Position numbers and translations under genes: made by a program. A stretch of 64,000 bases of DNA from Mycolicibacterium senegalense. GTDB taxonomy: Bacteria; Actinomycetota; Actinomycetes; Mycobacteriales; Mycobacteriaceae. The stretch spans positions 4,154,001-4,218,000 of the forward strand of contig NZ_CP081000.1 of the NCBI RefSeq assembly GCF_019645875.1. The letters are read 5' to 3'. How positions within the stretch are numbered: position 1 is the stretch's first letter; the number at the start of each line of letters is the position of its first letter. Positions 43,769-52,997 of the stretch are shown here, one piece after another. The notes under the pieces were generated by a model, which had not been told where the DNA came from, did not search any database, and worked only from the letters and a program-made list of their open reading frames with translations.

Positions 43769-45351
43769 GCACATTTCCGTGGCTGACGGCGCTGTGGGCG
43801 CTCCCGACGGTGGGCGCCGCAGCGGTGATGCTGCTCCCGGCCGGGCAACGGGCACTGGCGAAATGGCTGGCACTGGTGATCTCACTGGCGGCGCTGGGTC
43901 TGGCGGGCGTCATCGCCATCGGCTTCGATCCGGCCGGCGAGCAGTATCAGTTCGTCGAATCGCACCGCTGGATCCCGTCTTTCGGTACCGGATACATCCT
44001 CGGGGTCGACGGAATCGCGCTGGCCCTCATCGTTCTCACCGCCGTGCTGCTGCCGCTGCTGATCATCGCGGGCTGGAACGACGCGACACACCAGACCGGG
44101 CTCGGCGGCCGGGGCGTGCAGGCCTACCTGGCGCTGACGCTGGCCGTCGAGGGCATGGTCTTCATGTCCCTGGTGGCGCTCGACATCCTGCTGTTCTACG
44201 TGTTCTTCGAGGCCATGCTGATCCCGATGTACTTCCTCATCGGGGGTTTCGGCGGCGAGAACCGTTCCAAGGCGGCAGTCAAGTTCCTGCTCTACAACCT
44301 GTTCGGCGGTCTGGTGATGCTGGCCGCGGTGATCGGGCTGTATGTGGTGACCGCGGGTAGTGACGCGTTCGATTCGGGCACCTTCGATTTCCGGGCGATC
44401 GTGGCCGCGGTGTCGTCCGGCGAGTTCGTGATCGACCCCGCCGTGGCGAACTCGCTATTCCTCGGTTTCATGTTCGCGTTCGCGGTCAAGGCTCCGCTGT
44501 GGCCGTTCCACCGGTGGCTGCCCGATGCCGCGGTCCAGGCCACCCCGGCCAGCGCGGTGCTGATGATGGCGATCATGGACAAGGTCGGAACCTTCGGCAT
44601 GCTGCGCTACTGCCTGCCGCTGTTTCCCGATTCGTCAACGTATTTCCGCCCGCTGATCATCACGCTCGCGGTGATCGGCATCGTCTACGGCGCCGTCCTG
44701 GCGATCGGCCAGACCGATGTGATGCGGCTGATCGCCTACACCTCGATATCGCACTTCGGTTTCATCATTCTGGGCATCTTCGTGATGACCAGTCAGGGCC
44801 AGGCCGGCTCGACGCTGTACATGATCAATCACGGGATCTCCACGGCCGCTTTGTTCCTGCTCGCCGGCTTCCTGGTGTCGCGGCGCGGTTCCCGGTTGAT
44901 CGACGCTTACGGCGGTGTGCAAAAGGTGGCCCCGGTGCTCGCGGGGACCTTCCTGGTCGCAGGCTTGGCGACGTTGTCGCTGCCCGGTCTGGCGCCGTTC
45001 ATCAGTGAGTTCCTGGTTCTCATCGGCACATTCACGCGTTACCCGGTGGTGGCGGTGTTCGCCGCCACCGCGCTGGTGTTGTCGGCGGTGTACATCCTGT
45101 GGATGTACCAGCGGATGATGACCGGCCCGATCGGCGACGGTCTGCTGGAGGGCGAGGGCAAAGTACGCGATCTCGTGCCACGCGAACTGGTGGTGGTAGC
45201 GCCGCTGATCGCACTGCTACTGGTTTTGGGCATCTACCCCAAACCCGCTCTGGACGTGATCAATCCGGCCGTAGCGCACACATTGACCACCATCGGACAG
45301 ACCGATCCGGCACCGAGCGCACCACCGACCATCGCCGAGGGGGGCCGCTGA
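43765..45351 (+). CDS. nuoM: NADH-quinone oxidoreductase subunit M
   Basis: 528 residues, antiporter-like. Conserved residues are the glutamate in YVFFEAMLIPMYFLIG and the lysine in AFAVKAPLWPFHRWLPDA. The GTG start at 43765 overlaps nuoL by 4 bases; the much longer upstream open frame is inside nuoL and not coding. Confidence 0.97.
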   Translation: MSTFPWLTALWALPTVGAAAVMLLPAGQRALAKWLALVISLAALGLAGVIAIGFDPAGEQYQFVESHRWIPSFGTGYILGVDGIALALIVLTAVLLPLLIIAGWNDATHQTGLGGRGVQAYLALTLAVEGMVFMSLVALDILLFYVFFEAMLIPMYFLIGGFGGENRSKAAVKFLLYNLFGGLVMLAAVIGLYVVTAGSDAFDSGTFDFRAIVAAVSSGEFVIDPAVANSLFLGFMFAFAVKAPLWPFHRWLPDAAVQATPASAVLMMAIMDKVGTFGMLRYCLPLFPDSSTYFRPLIITLAVIGIVYGAVLAIGQTDVMRLIAYTSISHFGFIILGIFVMTSQGQAGSTLYMINHGISTAALFLLAGFLVSRRGSRLIDAYGGVQKVAPVLAGTFLVAGLATLSLPGLAPFISEFLVLIGTFTRYPVVAVFAATALVLSAVYILWMYQRMMTGPIGDGLLEGEGKVRDLVPRELVVVAPLIALLLVLGIYPKPALDVINPAVAHTLTTIGQTDPAPSAPPTIAEGGR

Positions 45352-45353
45352 CC

Positions 45354-46919
45354 ATGGTGACGCCGAGCATCGAGTACGGCTTGCTCTCCCCCATGCTGAT
45401 CGTTTTCGGGGTGGGAGTGGCCGGCGTGCTGGTCGAGGCCTTCCTGCCGCGGCCCGCGCGTTACGGCGTGCAGGTTGCCCTGGCACTGGGCGGATTGGTG
45501 GCAGCCGTGGTGGCGGTGGTCCTGCTGGCCCGGGACCTGCACGGGACTCCCGGCAGGCCTGCCGTGCTGGGTTCGGTGGTACTCGACGCCCCGGCGCTGT
45601 TCCTGCAGGGGACGATCGCGCTCGTCGGCATTCTCGGAATCCTGCTCATCGCCGAACGCCAGTCGGCCGCAGAGACTTCTGACGGCCCCCGCGGTCTCGA
45701 CGGGTTCACCCCACAGGCATCGGCGGTGCCGGGCAGTGTGGCCGAGCAGCTGGCCACCAAGACCGGTGTGATGCAGACGGAAGTCTTCCCGCTGACCATG
45801 TTCGCGATCGGCGGCATGCTGTTGTTCGGAGCCGCCGACGATCTGCTGACCATGTTCATCGCCCTGGAAGTGCTCTCACTGCCGCTCTACCTGCTGTGCG
45901 GGCTGGCCCGCCGGCGGCGACTGCTGTCGCAAGAGGCCTCGCTCAAGTACTTTCTGCTTGGCGCGTTCTCGTCGGCGTTCTTCCTGTACGGCGCGGCCAT
46001 GCTGTACGGCTACGCCGGGACGCTGGACCTGGCCGGGATCGCCACTGCCGTGGACACCAGAGCGCCCAACATCCCGCTGGCACTGATCGGCGTGGCCCTG
46101 TTGCTGGTCGGGCTGTTGTTCAAAGTCGGTGCCGTTCCGTTCCATTCGTGGATCCCCGACGTCTACCAGGGCGCCCCCACCGCGATCACCGCGTTCATGG
46201 CCGCGGGCACCAAGATCGCCGCGTTCGGCGCGACACTGCGCATCTTCTACGTCGCACTACCCCAGTTGCGCGACGATTGGCGGCCGGTGTTGTGGGCGAT
46301 CGCGATCCTGACCATGGTGGTCGGCACCATCACCGCAGTCACCCAGACTGACGTCAAACGGATGCTGGCCTACTCGGCGGTGGCGCATTCCGGGTTCATC
46401 CTCACCGGTGTGATCGCGGCCAACCCGGCCGGAGTCTCCTCGACGTTGTTCTATCTGTTCGCCTACGGATTCAGCACTCTCGGCGCGTTCGCGGTCGTCG
46501 GCCTGGTCCGCAACCGCACCGGCGAAGAAGCCACCGGGATGGCCCAGTGGGCCGGCCTGGGCCGGCGGTATCCGATTGTCGGCGTGGTGTTTTCGCTGTT
46601 CCTGCTGGCATTCGCCGGGATTCCGCTGACCAGTGGATTCGTCAGCAAGTTTGCGGTGTTCAAGGCTGCGGGTGAAGGCGGCGCGATCCCCCTGGTCATC
46701 GTCGGCGTCATCGCCAGTGCCGTCGCGGCGTACTTCTACGTGCGGGTGATCGTGCTGATGTTCTTCACCGATCCACCCGACGATGCACCGGAAGTCGTCG
46801 TCCCCAGTGGACTGTCCACCGCCGTCATCACCGTCACCGCGGCCGTCACCTTCGCACTCGGCGCACTGCCACAGCCCCTGCTGGATCTGGCAAACAACGC
46901 CCAGGTGTTCCTGCGCTGA
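45354..46919 (+). CDS. nuoN: NADH-quinone oxidoreductase subunit N
   Basis: 521 residues, antiporter-like, with about 14 helices. It keeps FIALEVLSLPLYLLCG and the lysine in LLFKVGAVPFHSWIPDVYQG. It is the last gene of the nuo operon. The ATG at 45354 is 2 bases after the nuoM stop. Confidence 0.97.
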   Translation: MVTPSIEYGLLSPMLIVFGVGVAGVLVEAFLPRPARYGVQVALALGGLVAAVVAVVLLARDLHGTPGRPAVLGSVVLDAPALFLQGTIALVGILGILLIAERQSAAETSDGPRGLDGFTPQASAVPGSVAEQLATKTGVMQTEVFPLTMFAIGGMLLFGAADDLLTMFIALEVLSLPLYLLCGLARRRRLLSQEASLKYFLLGAFSSAFFLYGAAMLYGYAGTLDLAGIATAVDTRAPNIPLALIGVALLLVGLLFKVGAVPFHSWIPDVYQGAPTAITAFMAAGTKIAAFGATLRIFYVALPQLRDDWRPVLWAIAILTMVVGTITAVTQTDVKRMLAYSAVAHSGFILTGVIAANPAGVSSTLFYLFAYGFSTLGAFAVVGLVRNRTGEEATGMAQWAGLGRRYPIVGVVFSLFLLAFAGIPLTSGFVSKFAVFKAAGEGGAIPLVIVGVIASAVAAYFYVRVIVLMFFTDPPDDAPEVVVPSGLSTAVITVTAAVTFALGALPQPLLDLANNAQVFLR

Positions 46920-46928
46920 GCGCTCATT

Positions 46929-46988
46929 GCGAGCAGACGCAATCTCGCACAAATGTGCGGCGTAGCATGCGATTTTATGTCTGCTCGC
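46929..46988 (+). repeat. Inverted repeat with CGAGCAGACG ends, containing the next gene's start
   Basis: GCGAGCAGAC (46929-46938) is exactly complementary to GTCTGCTCGC (46979-46988), with further partial pairing inside and a small inner hairpin (CGCAC-AAAT-GTGCG). The same end sequence occurs in the repeat at 16053. Here the right arm codes for the first residues (MSAR) of the downstream gene. It likely terminates nuo transcription. Confidence 0.6.
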
Positions 46989-47753
46989 GATGTTGTCCTG
47001 ACCGCTGACCACGGCGCCGTCCGGGTTCTCACCCTCAATCGCCCACAGGCACGGAATGCCCTGGGCCGCGAGCTGATCGAGGAACTCTACGCCGCGCTGG
47101 ACGCCGCCGATTCCGACATCTCCGTGCGAGCGATCGTGCTCACCGGCACCGACCCGGCCTTCTGTGCGGGCGTCGACCTGAAAGAGGCGCAAACGCTCGG
47201 CATGGAGTATTTCGAGCAATTCCGATTGCACAACTGCATCACCAAGACCGGCGAGCTGCGTACCCCGATCATCGGCGCGGTCAACGGAGCGACGTTCACC
47301 GGTGGACTGGAGATGGCGCTGGGTTGCGACTTCCTGATCGCCTCCGAGCGTGCGGTTTTCGCCGATACCCACGCCCGGGTCGGCATCCTGCCCGGGGGTG
47401 GGATGACCGCACGGCTTCCGCATGTGGTGGGTGCCGCCATGGCTCGCCGCCTGTCGATGACGGGCGAGGTAGTCGATGCGGCGCGCGCCGAACGCCTGGG
47501 TCTGGTCACCGAAGTGGTGCCGCACAAGGCGCTGTTGGGCCGCGCGCTGGAGCTCGCGGCTCAGATCGCCGAGGTGCCCGGGCCGACCATGGCCGAGCTC
47601 AAGGAGATCTATACCCGCGGTACGACGCCGCTGATCGCCCCCGCACTGGCCGCCGAGCAGGATATCGCCGGGGCACAGAGCCGTGACTTCGACGGCCTGG
47701 GCGAACGTTATCAAGCGGTGGCTCAACGCAACCGACGTCAGATCGACGGCTAG
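46977..47753 (+). CDS. Enoyl-CoA hydratase/isomerase-family protein
   Basis: 258 residues of the crotonase fold. The oxyanion hole is in GTDPAFCAGVDL and VNGATFTGGLEMALGCD. One of the two catalytic glutamates (in GGLEMAL) is kept; the second usual position (QPEI-type) reads DTHARVGI, so simple hydratase activity is uncertain and an isomerase or other crotonase reaction is possible. The ATG at 46977 lies in a repeat arm and has no clear ribosome site. It ends in CTAG shared with the convergent dehydrogenase gene. Confidence 0.87.
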   Translation: MSARDVVLTADHGAVRVLTLNRPQARNALGRELIEELYAALDAADSDISVRAIVLTGTDPAFCAGVDLKEAQTLGMEYFEQFRLHNCITKTGELRTPIIGAVNGATFTGGLEMALGCDFLIASERAVFADTHARVGILPGGGMTARLPHVVGAAMARRLSMTGEVVDAARAERLGLVTEVVPHKALLGRALELAAQIAEVPGPTMAELKEIYTRGTTPLIAPALAAEQDIAGAQSRDFDGLGERYQAVAQRNRRQIDG

Positions 47754-48796
47754 GCCAACGGCCCGGGTTCGATGATCGTGATCCCAGCTCCGGCCAACTC
47801 GTCCATCGCGGCCATCGCCACACCAGCCTCGTCGAGACCCACCACACGGGTCACCAACCGCTCCGGGTCCAACGCTCCGGACGCGATGAGGTCGAGCATT
47901 GCCGGATAGTCGACGGCGGGCATGCCGTGCGACCCGAGAATCGAGAGTTCCTGCGCGATCACCCGGTCCATGGGAAACGCGGTCCGCGCCGCGTCCCCGA
48001 GGAGTAGGCCGACTTGAATGTGCCGCCCGCGCCGCCGTAATGCCGCGACCGACGCTGCCGCGAGCGCCGGATGACCAAGGGCGTCAACACCGATGTGTAC
48101 GCCACCACAGGTGCGTTCCACCACTTCTGCGGCAAGGCCGGCCGTTTCGCTGCTGTGGACGAGTTCGTCGGCACCGAGCTCACCGGCCGCCGCCAAGGCG
48201 GCCTCGTTCACGTCGACCGCGACGACATTGGCGCCGAACGCCTTCGCGATCATCACCGCCGAGAGGCCGACCCCGCCACAGCCGTACACTGCCACCCATT
48301 GGCCGGGCGCTACTGCGCCATGGGTGACCACGGCCCGGAACGACGTCGCGAACCGGCACCCCAGCGAGGCAGCCGCAGCCAACGAGACACTTTCGGGCAG
48401 GCGGACGAGATTGGTCTGAGCCCGCGGTACCGCCACCCGCTGAGCGAACGATCCCGGCAACGTGAAGCCCGGCTGCTCCTGGTCGGGGCACACCTGGGCG
48501 TCGCCGTCCGCACAGAACTCGCACCGCCCGCAGCCCAGCACGAACGGGACCGTCACGCGATCCCCCACCTGCCAGCCGCAGACGCCGGCCCCGACGGCCG
48601 CTATCACCCCGGCGAATTCGTGCCCGGGAATGATCGGCAGCGCCACGGGATCATGGCCACGCCAGGCATGCCAGTCGGATCGACACAGACCGGTGGCCGC
48701 GACATCGACGACCACTCCGTCGTCGGGGCACTCGGGATCAGCGACCTCGACCACCGCCGGCAGCACGCCGAACTCGGAATACACCACTGCACGCAC
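47750..48796 (-). CDS. Zinc-dependent alcohol dehydrogenase (MDR family)
   Basis: 348 residues. Catalytic zinc ligands are Cys38 (GLCRSDWH), His60-Glu61 (IIPGHEFAG); structural zinc ligands are Cys89, Cys92, Cys95 and Cys103 in GCGRCEFCADGDAQVC. The NAD(P) motif is YGCGGVGLSAVMIA. It would oxidise an alcohol or reduce an aldehyde in the cytoplasm. It is the last of four genes in a minus-strand series that starts with a transporter at 52271; the gap to the PIG-L gene is 30 bases. Confidence 0.93.
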   Translation of the reverse strand: MRAVVYSEFGVLPAVVEVADPECPDDGVVVDVAATGLCRSDWHAWRGHDPVALPIIPGHEFAGVIAAVGAGVCGWQVGDRVTVPFVLGCGRCEFCADGDAQVCPDQEQPGFTLPGSFAQRVAVPRAQTNLVRLPESVSLAAAASLGCRFATSFRAVVTHGAVAPGQWVAVYGCGGVGLSAVMIAKAFGANVVAVDVNEAALAAAGELGADELVHSSETAGLAAEVVERTCGGVHIGVDALGHPALAAASVAALRRRGRHIQVGLLLGDAARTAFPMDRVIAQELSILGSHGMPAVDYPAMLDLIASGALDPERLVTRVVGLDEAGVAMAAMDELAGAGITIIEPGPLA

Positions 48797-48826
48797 AGTG
48801 GTGATGGTAGGCGGCGCCGGCGAGGC

Positions 48827-49501
48827 TCAGCGATGGCGTTTCAGGATGAAGCCGACGGTCCGCTCGCCGAATCCAGGCAATGCCGGTGTGGACATCTCCA
48901 CCTGCCGGCGCGCCTGCTCGACCACCGGCGTGTCCGGATCCAGCACCGACAGGTAAACCTCATGAACGGCAAGCGAATTCACAGCAGACTCGACGTAACC
49001 GTCGACCACCTCACAGTGCGTCGGTTCCGGCCCGTTCTCGAAGAGCCAGGCCGGTGCATCGACCAGCGAGTCATGAGCAGCCGCCACTGCGTGGGCGAAC
49101 TCGATGTGATCTCGCTGGTTCGGAGCGTCGGGCGCCCAGCTCGGGCCGCTGTAGATGGTGACGACGACGTCGGGCCGCAACGCCGCGATGGCCTCGGCGA
49201 TCTTCGCCCGCAACTCAGGGGTATTGCGGATGTTGCTGTCCGGAAACTCCCAGAACTGCACGTCGTCCACCCCCACGATGGCCGCCGACCGGCGCTGCTC
49301 CTCTTCCCGCAGCGGTCCGGCCTCCTCGGGCGCCATCCCCGCGATACCTACCTCGCCGCGTGACGCCAGCGCGTAATGCACGGTCTTGCCGGCAGCGGTC
49401 CACTTCGCCACGGCCGCGCCGATCCCGTATTCGGGGTCGTCCGGGTGCGGCACCAGTACCAGCGCGGTCTGCCATTCGGTGGGGAAGGGTTGTACCGCCA
49501 T
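48827..49501 (-). CDS. PIG-L/LmbE-family deacetylase
   Basis: 224 residues with the zinc motif VPHPDDPEYG (His19, Asp22) and a further His pair in NQRDHIEFAHAV. Family members deacetylate GlcNAc-inositol or mycothiol conjugates (MshB, Mca). Which amide this one cuts is not clear. An in-frame GTG 42 bases upstream could extend it; the ATG at 49501 gives the usual N-terminus. Being next to a DszA/NtaA-type monooxygenase and a dehydrogenase suggests one catabolic or detoxification route. Confidence 0.86.
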   Translation of the reverse strand: MAVQPFPTEWQTALVLVPHPDDPEYGIGAAVAKWTAAGKTVHYALASRGEVGIAGMAPEEAGPLREEEQRRSAAIVGVDDVQFWEFPDSNIRNTPELRAKIAEAIAALRPDVVVTIYSGPSWAPDAPNQRDHIEFAHAVAAAHDSLVDAPAWLFENGPEPTHCEVVDGYVESAVNSLAVHEVYLSVLDPDTPVVEQARRQVEMSTPALPGFGERTVGFILKRHR

Positions 49502-49599
49502 GGCTAGCTCGCCCGCGTGTTGTGAGCGGGCCGGCTCAGCCACCGCCCGTCGTGTTCGGCGTTCATCACACCAGTGTCGGACCTCAACGATGGTTCATG

Positions 49600-50964
49600 T
49601 CAACCCCAACTCTGCGGTCGGTAGGCAGCGCCCGGGTGCTCAGCGGCCAGCAACGGTCCGCCGCCTCCGAGCCGCTCGCGCAGTGTGACTCGCTCGACCC
49701 GGTCCGGCACGCGGCCGCGGCGACGCAATTCCGGCACGACATGGCGAGCGAAGTCGACGAACGTGCCGGGAGTCGTGACATAGGCCAGGTTGAACCCGTC
49801 GACGTCGGCCTCCTCCACCCAACGTTCGAGTTCGTCGGCCACCTCGGCCGGCGAGCCGACCACTACCGGGCCACGCCCACCGAGGCCGACCTCGTGAGCC
49901 AGCTCGCCCGCCGTCCAGTTCCGGTCGGAGGTGGTGAACGATGCCAGCGCAGAGCGATTGGCCTCGGTCTGGACGTACCGCAGGGGTTCGTCCGCCCCGA
50001 GTTCGGACAGGTCAACCCCGGTCCAGCCACCGAACAACGCCAGTGCGCCTTCGGTGCTGACAAACCGCCGGTAGTCGTGCAACTTGGCGACGGCCTCGTC
50101 GCGGGTTGCGGCGACGATCGGGGTGAGCATCGTGAAGACCTTGATGGACCGGGGATCTCGTCCGCGTTCCGCGGCTGCGGTGCGCAATGCCTTGACGGGC
50201 CTGGCCACGATCTCGGGCGTCGGGCCCGATACGAACACCGCCTCCGCGTGAGCCGCGGCGAAGCGGACTCCTCGCGGTGAAGCGCCCGCCTGAAACAACG
50301 TCGGCGTGCGCTGCGGAGACGGTTCGCACAGGAACGGCCCCGGGACGCTGAAGTAGCGCCCTTTGTGTTCGATGTCGTGGACCTTCGCCGGATCTGTGAA
50401 CACTGCGCGTTCGCGGTCGCGGACGACGGCGTCGGGTTCCCAGGATGCCTCCCACAACTTGTAGCAGACCTCGAGGTACTCCTCGGCGATCTCGTACCGC
50501 TCGTCATGCGGGATCTGGGCATCCAGACCGAGATTCCGGGCCGCACTGTCGAGGTAGGAGGTGACGATGTTCCACCCCACCCGACCACCGGTCAGGTGAT
50601 CCAGGGTCGAGAACCGGCGCGCCAGTGCATAGGGCTGCTCATAGGTCAGCGACGCCGTGACACCGAATCCCAGGGTGTCGGTGACCGCCGCCATCGCCGA
50701 AACAGCCAAGGTCGGGTCGTTGACCGGTACCTGTGCGGCGTCGACCACCGCCGCATCGCGCGAACCGCCGTATACGTCGTACACGCCGAGCACGTCGGCG
50801 AGAAACAACGCGTCGAAGCCACCGGCCTCCAGTGTTCGGGCCAATTCCGTCCAGTAACCGAGTTCTCGGTACCGGTAGCCCTGGTCTTCTGGATGCCGCC
50901 ACAGACCCGCGGACTGGTGCCCGACGCAAGCCATGTCGAAGGCGTTGAGATAGATCCTGGTCAT
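49600..50964 (-). CDS. NtaA/SnaA/DszA-type FMN-dependent monooxygenase (LLM family)
   Basis: 454 residues of the bacterial luciferase-like family, NtaA/DszA branch: MTRIYLNAFDMACVGHQSAG at the start, RFSTLDHLTGGRVGWNIVTS (residues 115-134 approximately) and the C-terminal RERLGGG. These enzymes use reduced FMN to attack sulfur compounds, sulfones or amines. Its ATG overlaps the transporter stop by 4 bases, so the importer and the enzyme are made together. A flavin reductase is not seen nearby. Confidence 0.9.
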   Translation of the reverse strand: MTRIYLNAFDMACVGHQSAGLWRHPEDQGYRYRELGYWTELARTLEAGGFDALFLADVLGVYDVYGGSRDAAVVDAAQVPVNDPTLAVSAMAAVTDTLGFGVTASLTYEQPYALARRFSTLDHLTGGRVGWNIVTSYLDSAARNLGLDAQIPHDERYEIAEEYLEVCYKLWEASWEPDAVVRDRERAVFTDPAKVHDIEHKGRYFSVPGPFLCEPSPQRTPTLFQAGASPRGVRFAAAHAEAVFVSGPTPEIVARPVKALRTAAAERGRDPRSIKVFTMLTPIVAATRDEAVAKLHDYRRFVSTEGALALFGGWTGVDLSELGADEPLRYVQTEANRSALASFTTSDRNWTAGELAHEVGLGGRGPVVVGSPAEVADELERWVEEADVDGFNLAYVTTPGTFVDFARHVVPELRRRGRVPDRVERVTLRERLGGGGPLLAAEHPGAAYRPQSWG

Positions 50965-52271
50965 CGGACATCCCCGATCTCGTCCAGATGTGTCTCCCGC
51001 GCGAAATAGGCGGCGGTGAAGGTGATCGCGGTCAGCACCGCGAAGTAGCCGACGATCAGCCAGGGGCTGCCGCCACCGGCGACCAGCAGGGCCGCCGCGA
51101 TCAACGGTGCGAAACCGCCCGAGAGCACCGCGCCGATCTGATACCCCAACGAGGCACCGCTGTAGCGCACCCGGGTATCGAACAGTTCCCCGAACCAGGC
51201 GGCCTGCGGCCCGTACATGGCGTCGTGAGCGATGTTGACGCCGAACACGATCGACAACACGATCGCGATGTGCGATCCGGTTTGCGCCGCGACGAAGAAC
51301 AGGGTCAGGGCCAACACTCCGGTCACCGCTCCGAACAGGTATGGCGGCCGCCTGCCGATCCGGTCGGACAACAGAGCCCACGCCGGCGTGCTGATCAGGC
51401 CGATGGCCGACGCGATCAGTACGGCAGTCAAGCCGACCTGACTACCCGCGGCCGACGAATCCTGGAGGTAGGTCAACGAATACGTGGTCAACAGGACGAA
51501 CAACGCGATCTGCGAGAACCGCAGTCCGGTGGTGATCAACACATTGCGCGGCTGGGTGCGCAGGACTTCCAGCACCGGAAGCCGCGCCACCTCGCCGCGG
51601 TCCCGAACCTGGGTGAACATCTCGGCATCGGTGAGCCTGAGCCGGATCACCAGACCCACGACGACCAGAACGGCACTGAGCAAGAAGGGTATTCGCCAAC
51701 CGTAGGCCAGGAAGGCCTCGGGTCCGGTGGCCGACCGGGTGAGGTAGAAGACCGCCGTCGACAGCAACATGCCCGCCGGTGAACCCAATTGGGTGAAGCT
51801 GCCGAACAAACCGCGCCGACCGGGCGGTGCGTGCTCCACCGAGAGCAATGCCGCACCACCCCATTCGGCACCCACCGCCAAGCCCTGGAGCAGCCGCAGA
51901 CCCACCAGCAGTACCGGTGCGAGCAGCCCGATCTGGGCGTAGGTCGGCAGCAGCCCGATCGCGAACGTGCTCAGGCCCATGCCCACCAGCGCGATGACCA
52001 GAACGGTCTTGCGCCCCAGCCGATCTCCGTAGTGGCCCGATATCAGGGCACCCAGCGGCCGGGCACCGAACCCCGCGGCATAGGTCGCGAACGAGGCCAA
52101 CGTGCCGGCAGTCGACGAGATGTTCGGGAAGAACAGCGGTTTGAAGACCAGCGCCGCGGCCGTGGCATAGAGGTAGAAGTCGTACCACTCGATCGTGGTG
52201 CCGACCGCACTGCCCAACGCGACGGTGCGCGCACTCGGCGTGGTCACTGAACGGGGTTCGGCAAGAGTCAC
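50961..52271 (-). CDS. MFS importer, metabolite:proton symporter (MHS) type
   Basis: 436 residues, 12 helices. The MHS signature is at the start, GTTIEWYDFYLYATAAALVF, followed by RPLGALISGHYGDRLGRKTV, with RRGLFGSFTQLGSPAGMLLS in the middle. Members take up organic acids or osmolytes such as alpha-ketoglutarate or proline. First gene of the minus-strand set 52271-47750, next to a TetR gene read in the same direction 73 bases upstream. Confidence 0.9.
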   Translation of the reverse strand: MTLAEPRSVTTPSARTVALGSAVGTTIEWYDFYLYATAAALVFKPLFFPNISSTAGTLASFATYAAGFGARPLGALISGHYGDRLGRKTVLVIALVGMGLSTFAIGLLPTYAQIGLLAPVLLVGLRLLQGLAVGAEWGGAALLSVEHAPPGRRGLFGSFTQLGSPAGMLLSTAVFYLTRSATGPEAFLAYGWRIPFLLSAVLVVVGLVIRLRLTDAEMFTQVRDRGEVARLPVLEVLRTQPRNVLITTGLRFSQIALFVLLTTYSLTYLQDSSAAGSQVGLTAVLIASAIGLISTPAWALLSDRIGRRPPYLFGAVTGVLALTLFFVAAQTGSHIAIVLSIVFGVNIAHDAMYGPQAAWFGELFDTRVRYSGASLGYQIGAVLSGGFAPLIAAALLVAGGGSPWLIVGYFAVLTAITFTAAYFARETHLDEIGDVR

Positions 52272-52343
52272 GTCAGCGCAGGCTATGCAGCCTCTGGACC
52301 ACTCGGAAGGGTTGTCCTCAGGCTGAGGTAAAGGCGTCGGACC

Positions 52344-52952
52344 TCACTTGCCGACGGTGGCCCCGTGCACCAGGATCGCCGCCGTCTGCGCCACCCACTC
52401 GTCGTCGAGCTCACGCTCGGGCCACAGCAGCATCCGCAACATGGTCGACCCGCCGATCAGCTCCACCAGACGGTCCGGGTCGACATCCGGTTGCACCTCG
52501 CCGCGCATGATCCCGTCGACGATTCGGGCGCGCACCGTGACGAAGGTTCCCGCGAACCGCTGCATCACCCGGGCATTGAGGTCGGTGTCGGCCACGACGT
52601 CGGCCACCAGACCGGGCAGCGCCGCACGCATCACCGGACTGGTGAACACGTCGCGCGCGGCACCGATCATCGCCCGGATGTCGGCGGCAATGTCGCCGGC
52701 CGGCGTCGCCAACGCCGTCGCGGCAGCCGGAAACACTGCTTCGTGCACCAACTCCGCCTTACTCGACCACCGGCGGTACAACGCGGTTTTGGTGGTCTGG
52801 GCGCGCTCGGCGACGGCCGCCATGGTCAAGTTGGCGTAACCGATTTCGACAAGCAGGTCCGTAGTCGCCTGCAATATGGCAGCGTCGATGCGCGGGTCTC
52901 GGGGACGTCCCGCTCCGGCGGTCTTGCCAAGCGGTGATGGCTCTGCTTTCAT
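52344..52952 (-). CDS. TetR-family regulator
   Basis: 202 residues. The HTH is AILQATTDLLVEIGYANLTM and AAVAERAQTTKTALYRRWSS. The C-terminus is of the TetR_C_11-like type (VMRAALPGLVADVVADTD). It starts with the ATG at 52952, one base from a palindrome (52954-52972) and divergent from the APH-like gene. It probably represses both itself and the divergent pair. Confidence 0.9.
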   Translation of the reverse strand: MKAEPSPLGKTAGAGRPRDPRIDAAILQATTDLLVEIGYANLTMAAVAERAQTTKTALYRRWSSKAELVHEAVFPAAATALATPAGDIAADIRAMIGAARDVFTSPVMRAALPGLVADVVADTDLNARVMQRFAGTFVTVRARIVDGIMRGEVQPDVDPDRLVELIGGSTMLRMLLWPERELDDEWVAQTAAILVHGATVGK

Positions 52953-52953
52953 A

Positions 52954-52972
52954 ACGCTACTAACAGTATCGT
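52954..52972. promoter_or_regulatory. Palindromic TetR operator between the divergent genes
   Basis: ACGCTACTAACAGTATCGT has inverted halves ACGnTACT and AGTAnCGT with a 3-base centre. It adjoins the TetR start codon and lies 26 bases before the divergent ATG at 52998. Confidence 0.7.
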
Positions 52973-52997
52973 AATTGTGGCCGTAAGGAACAGTTGA

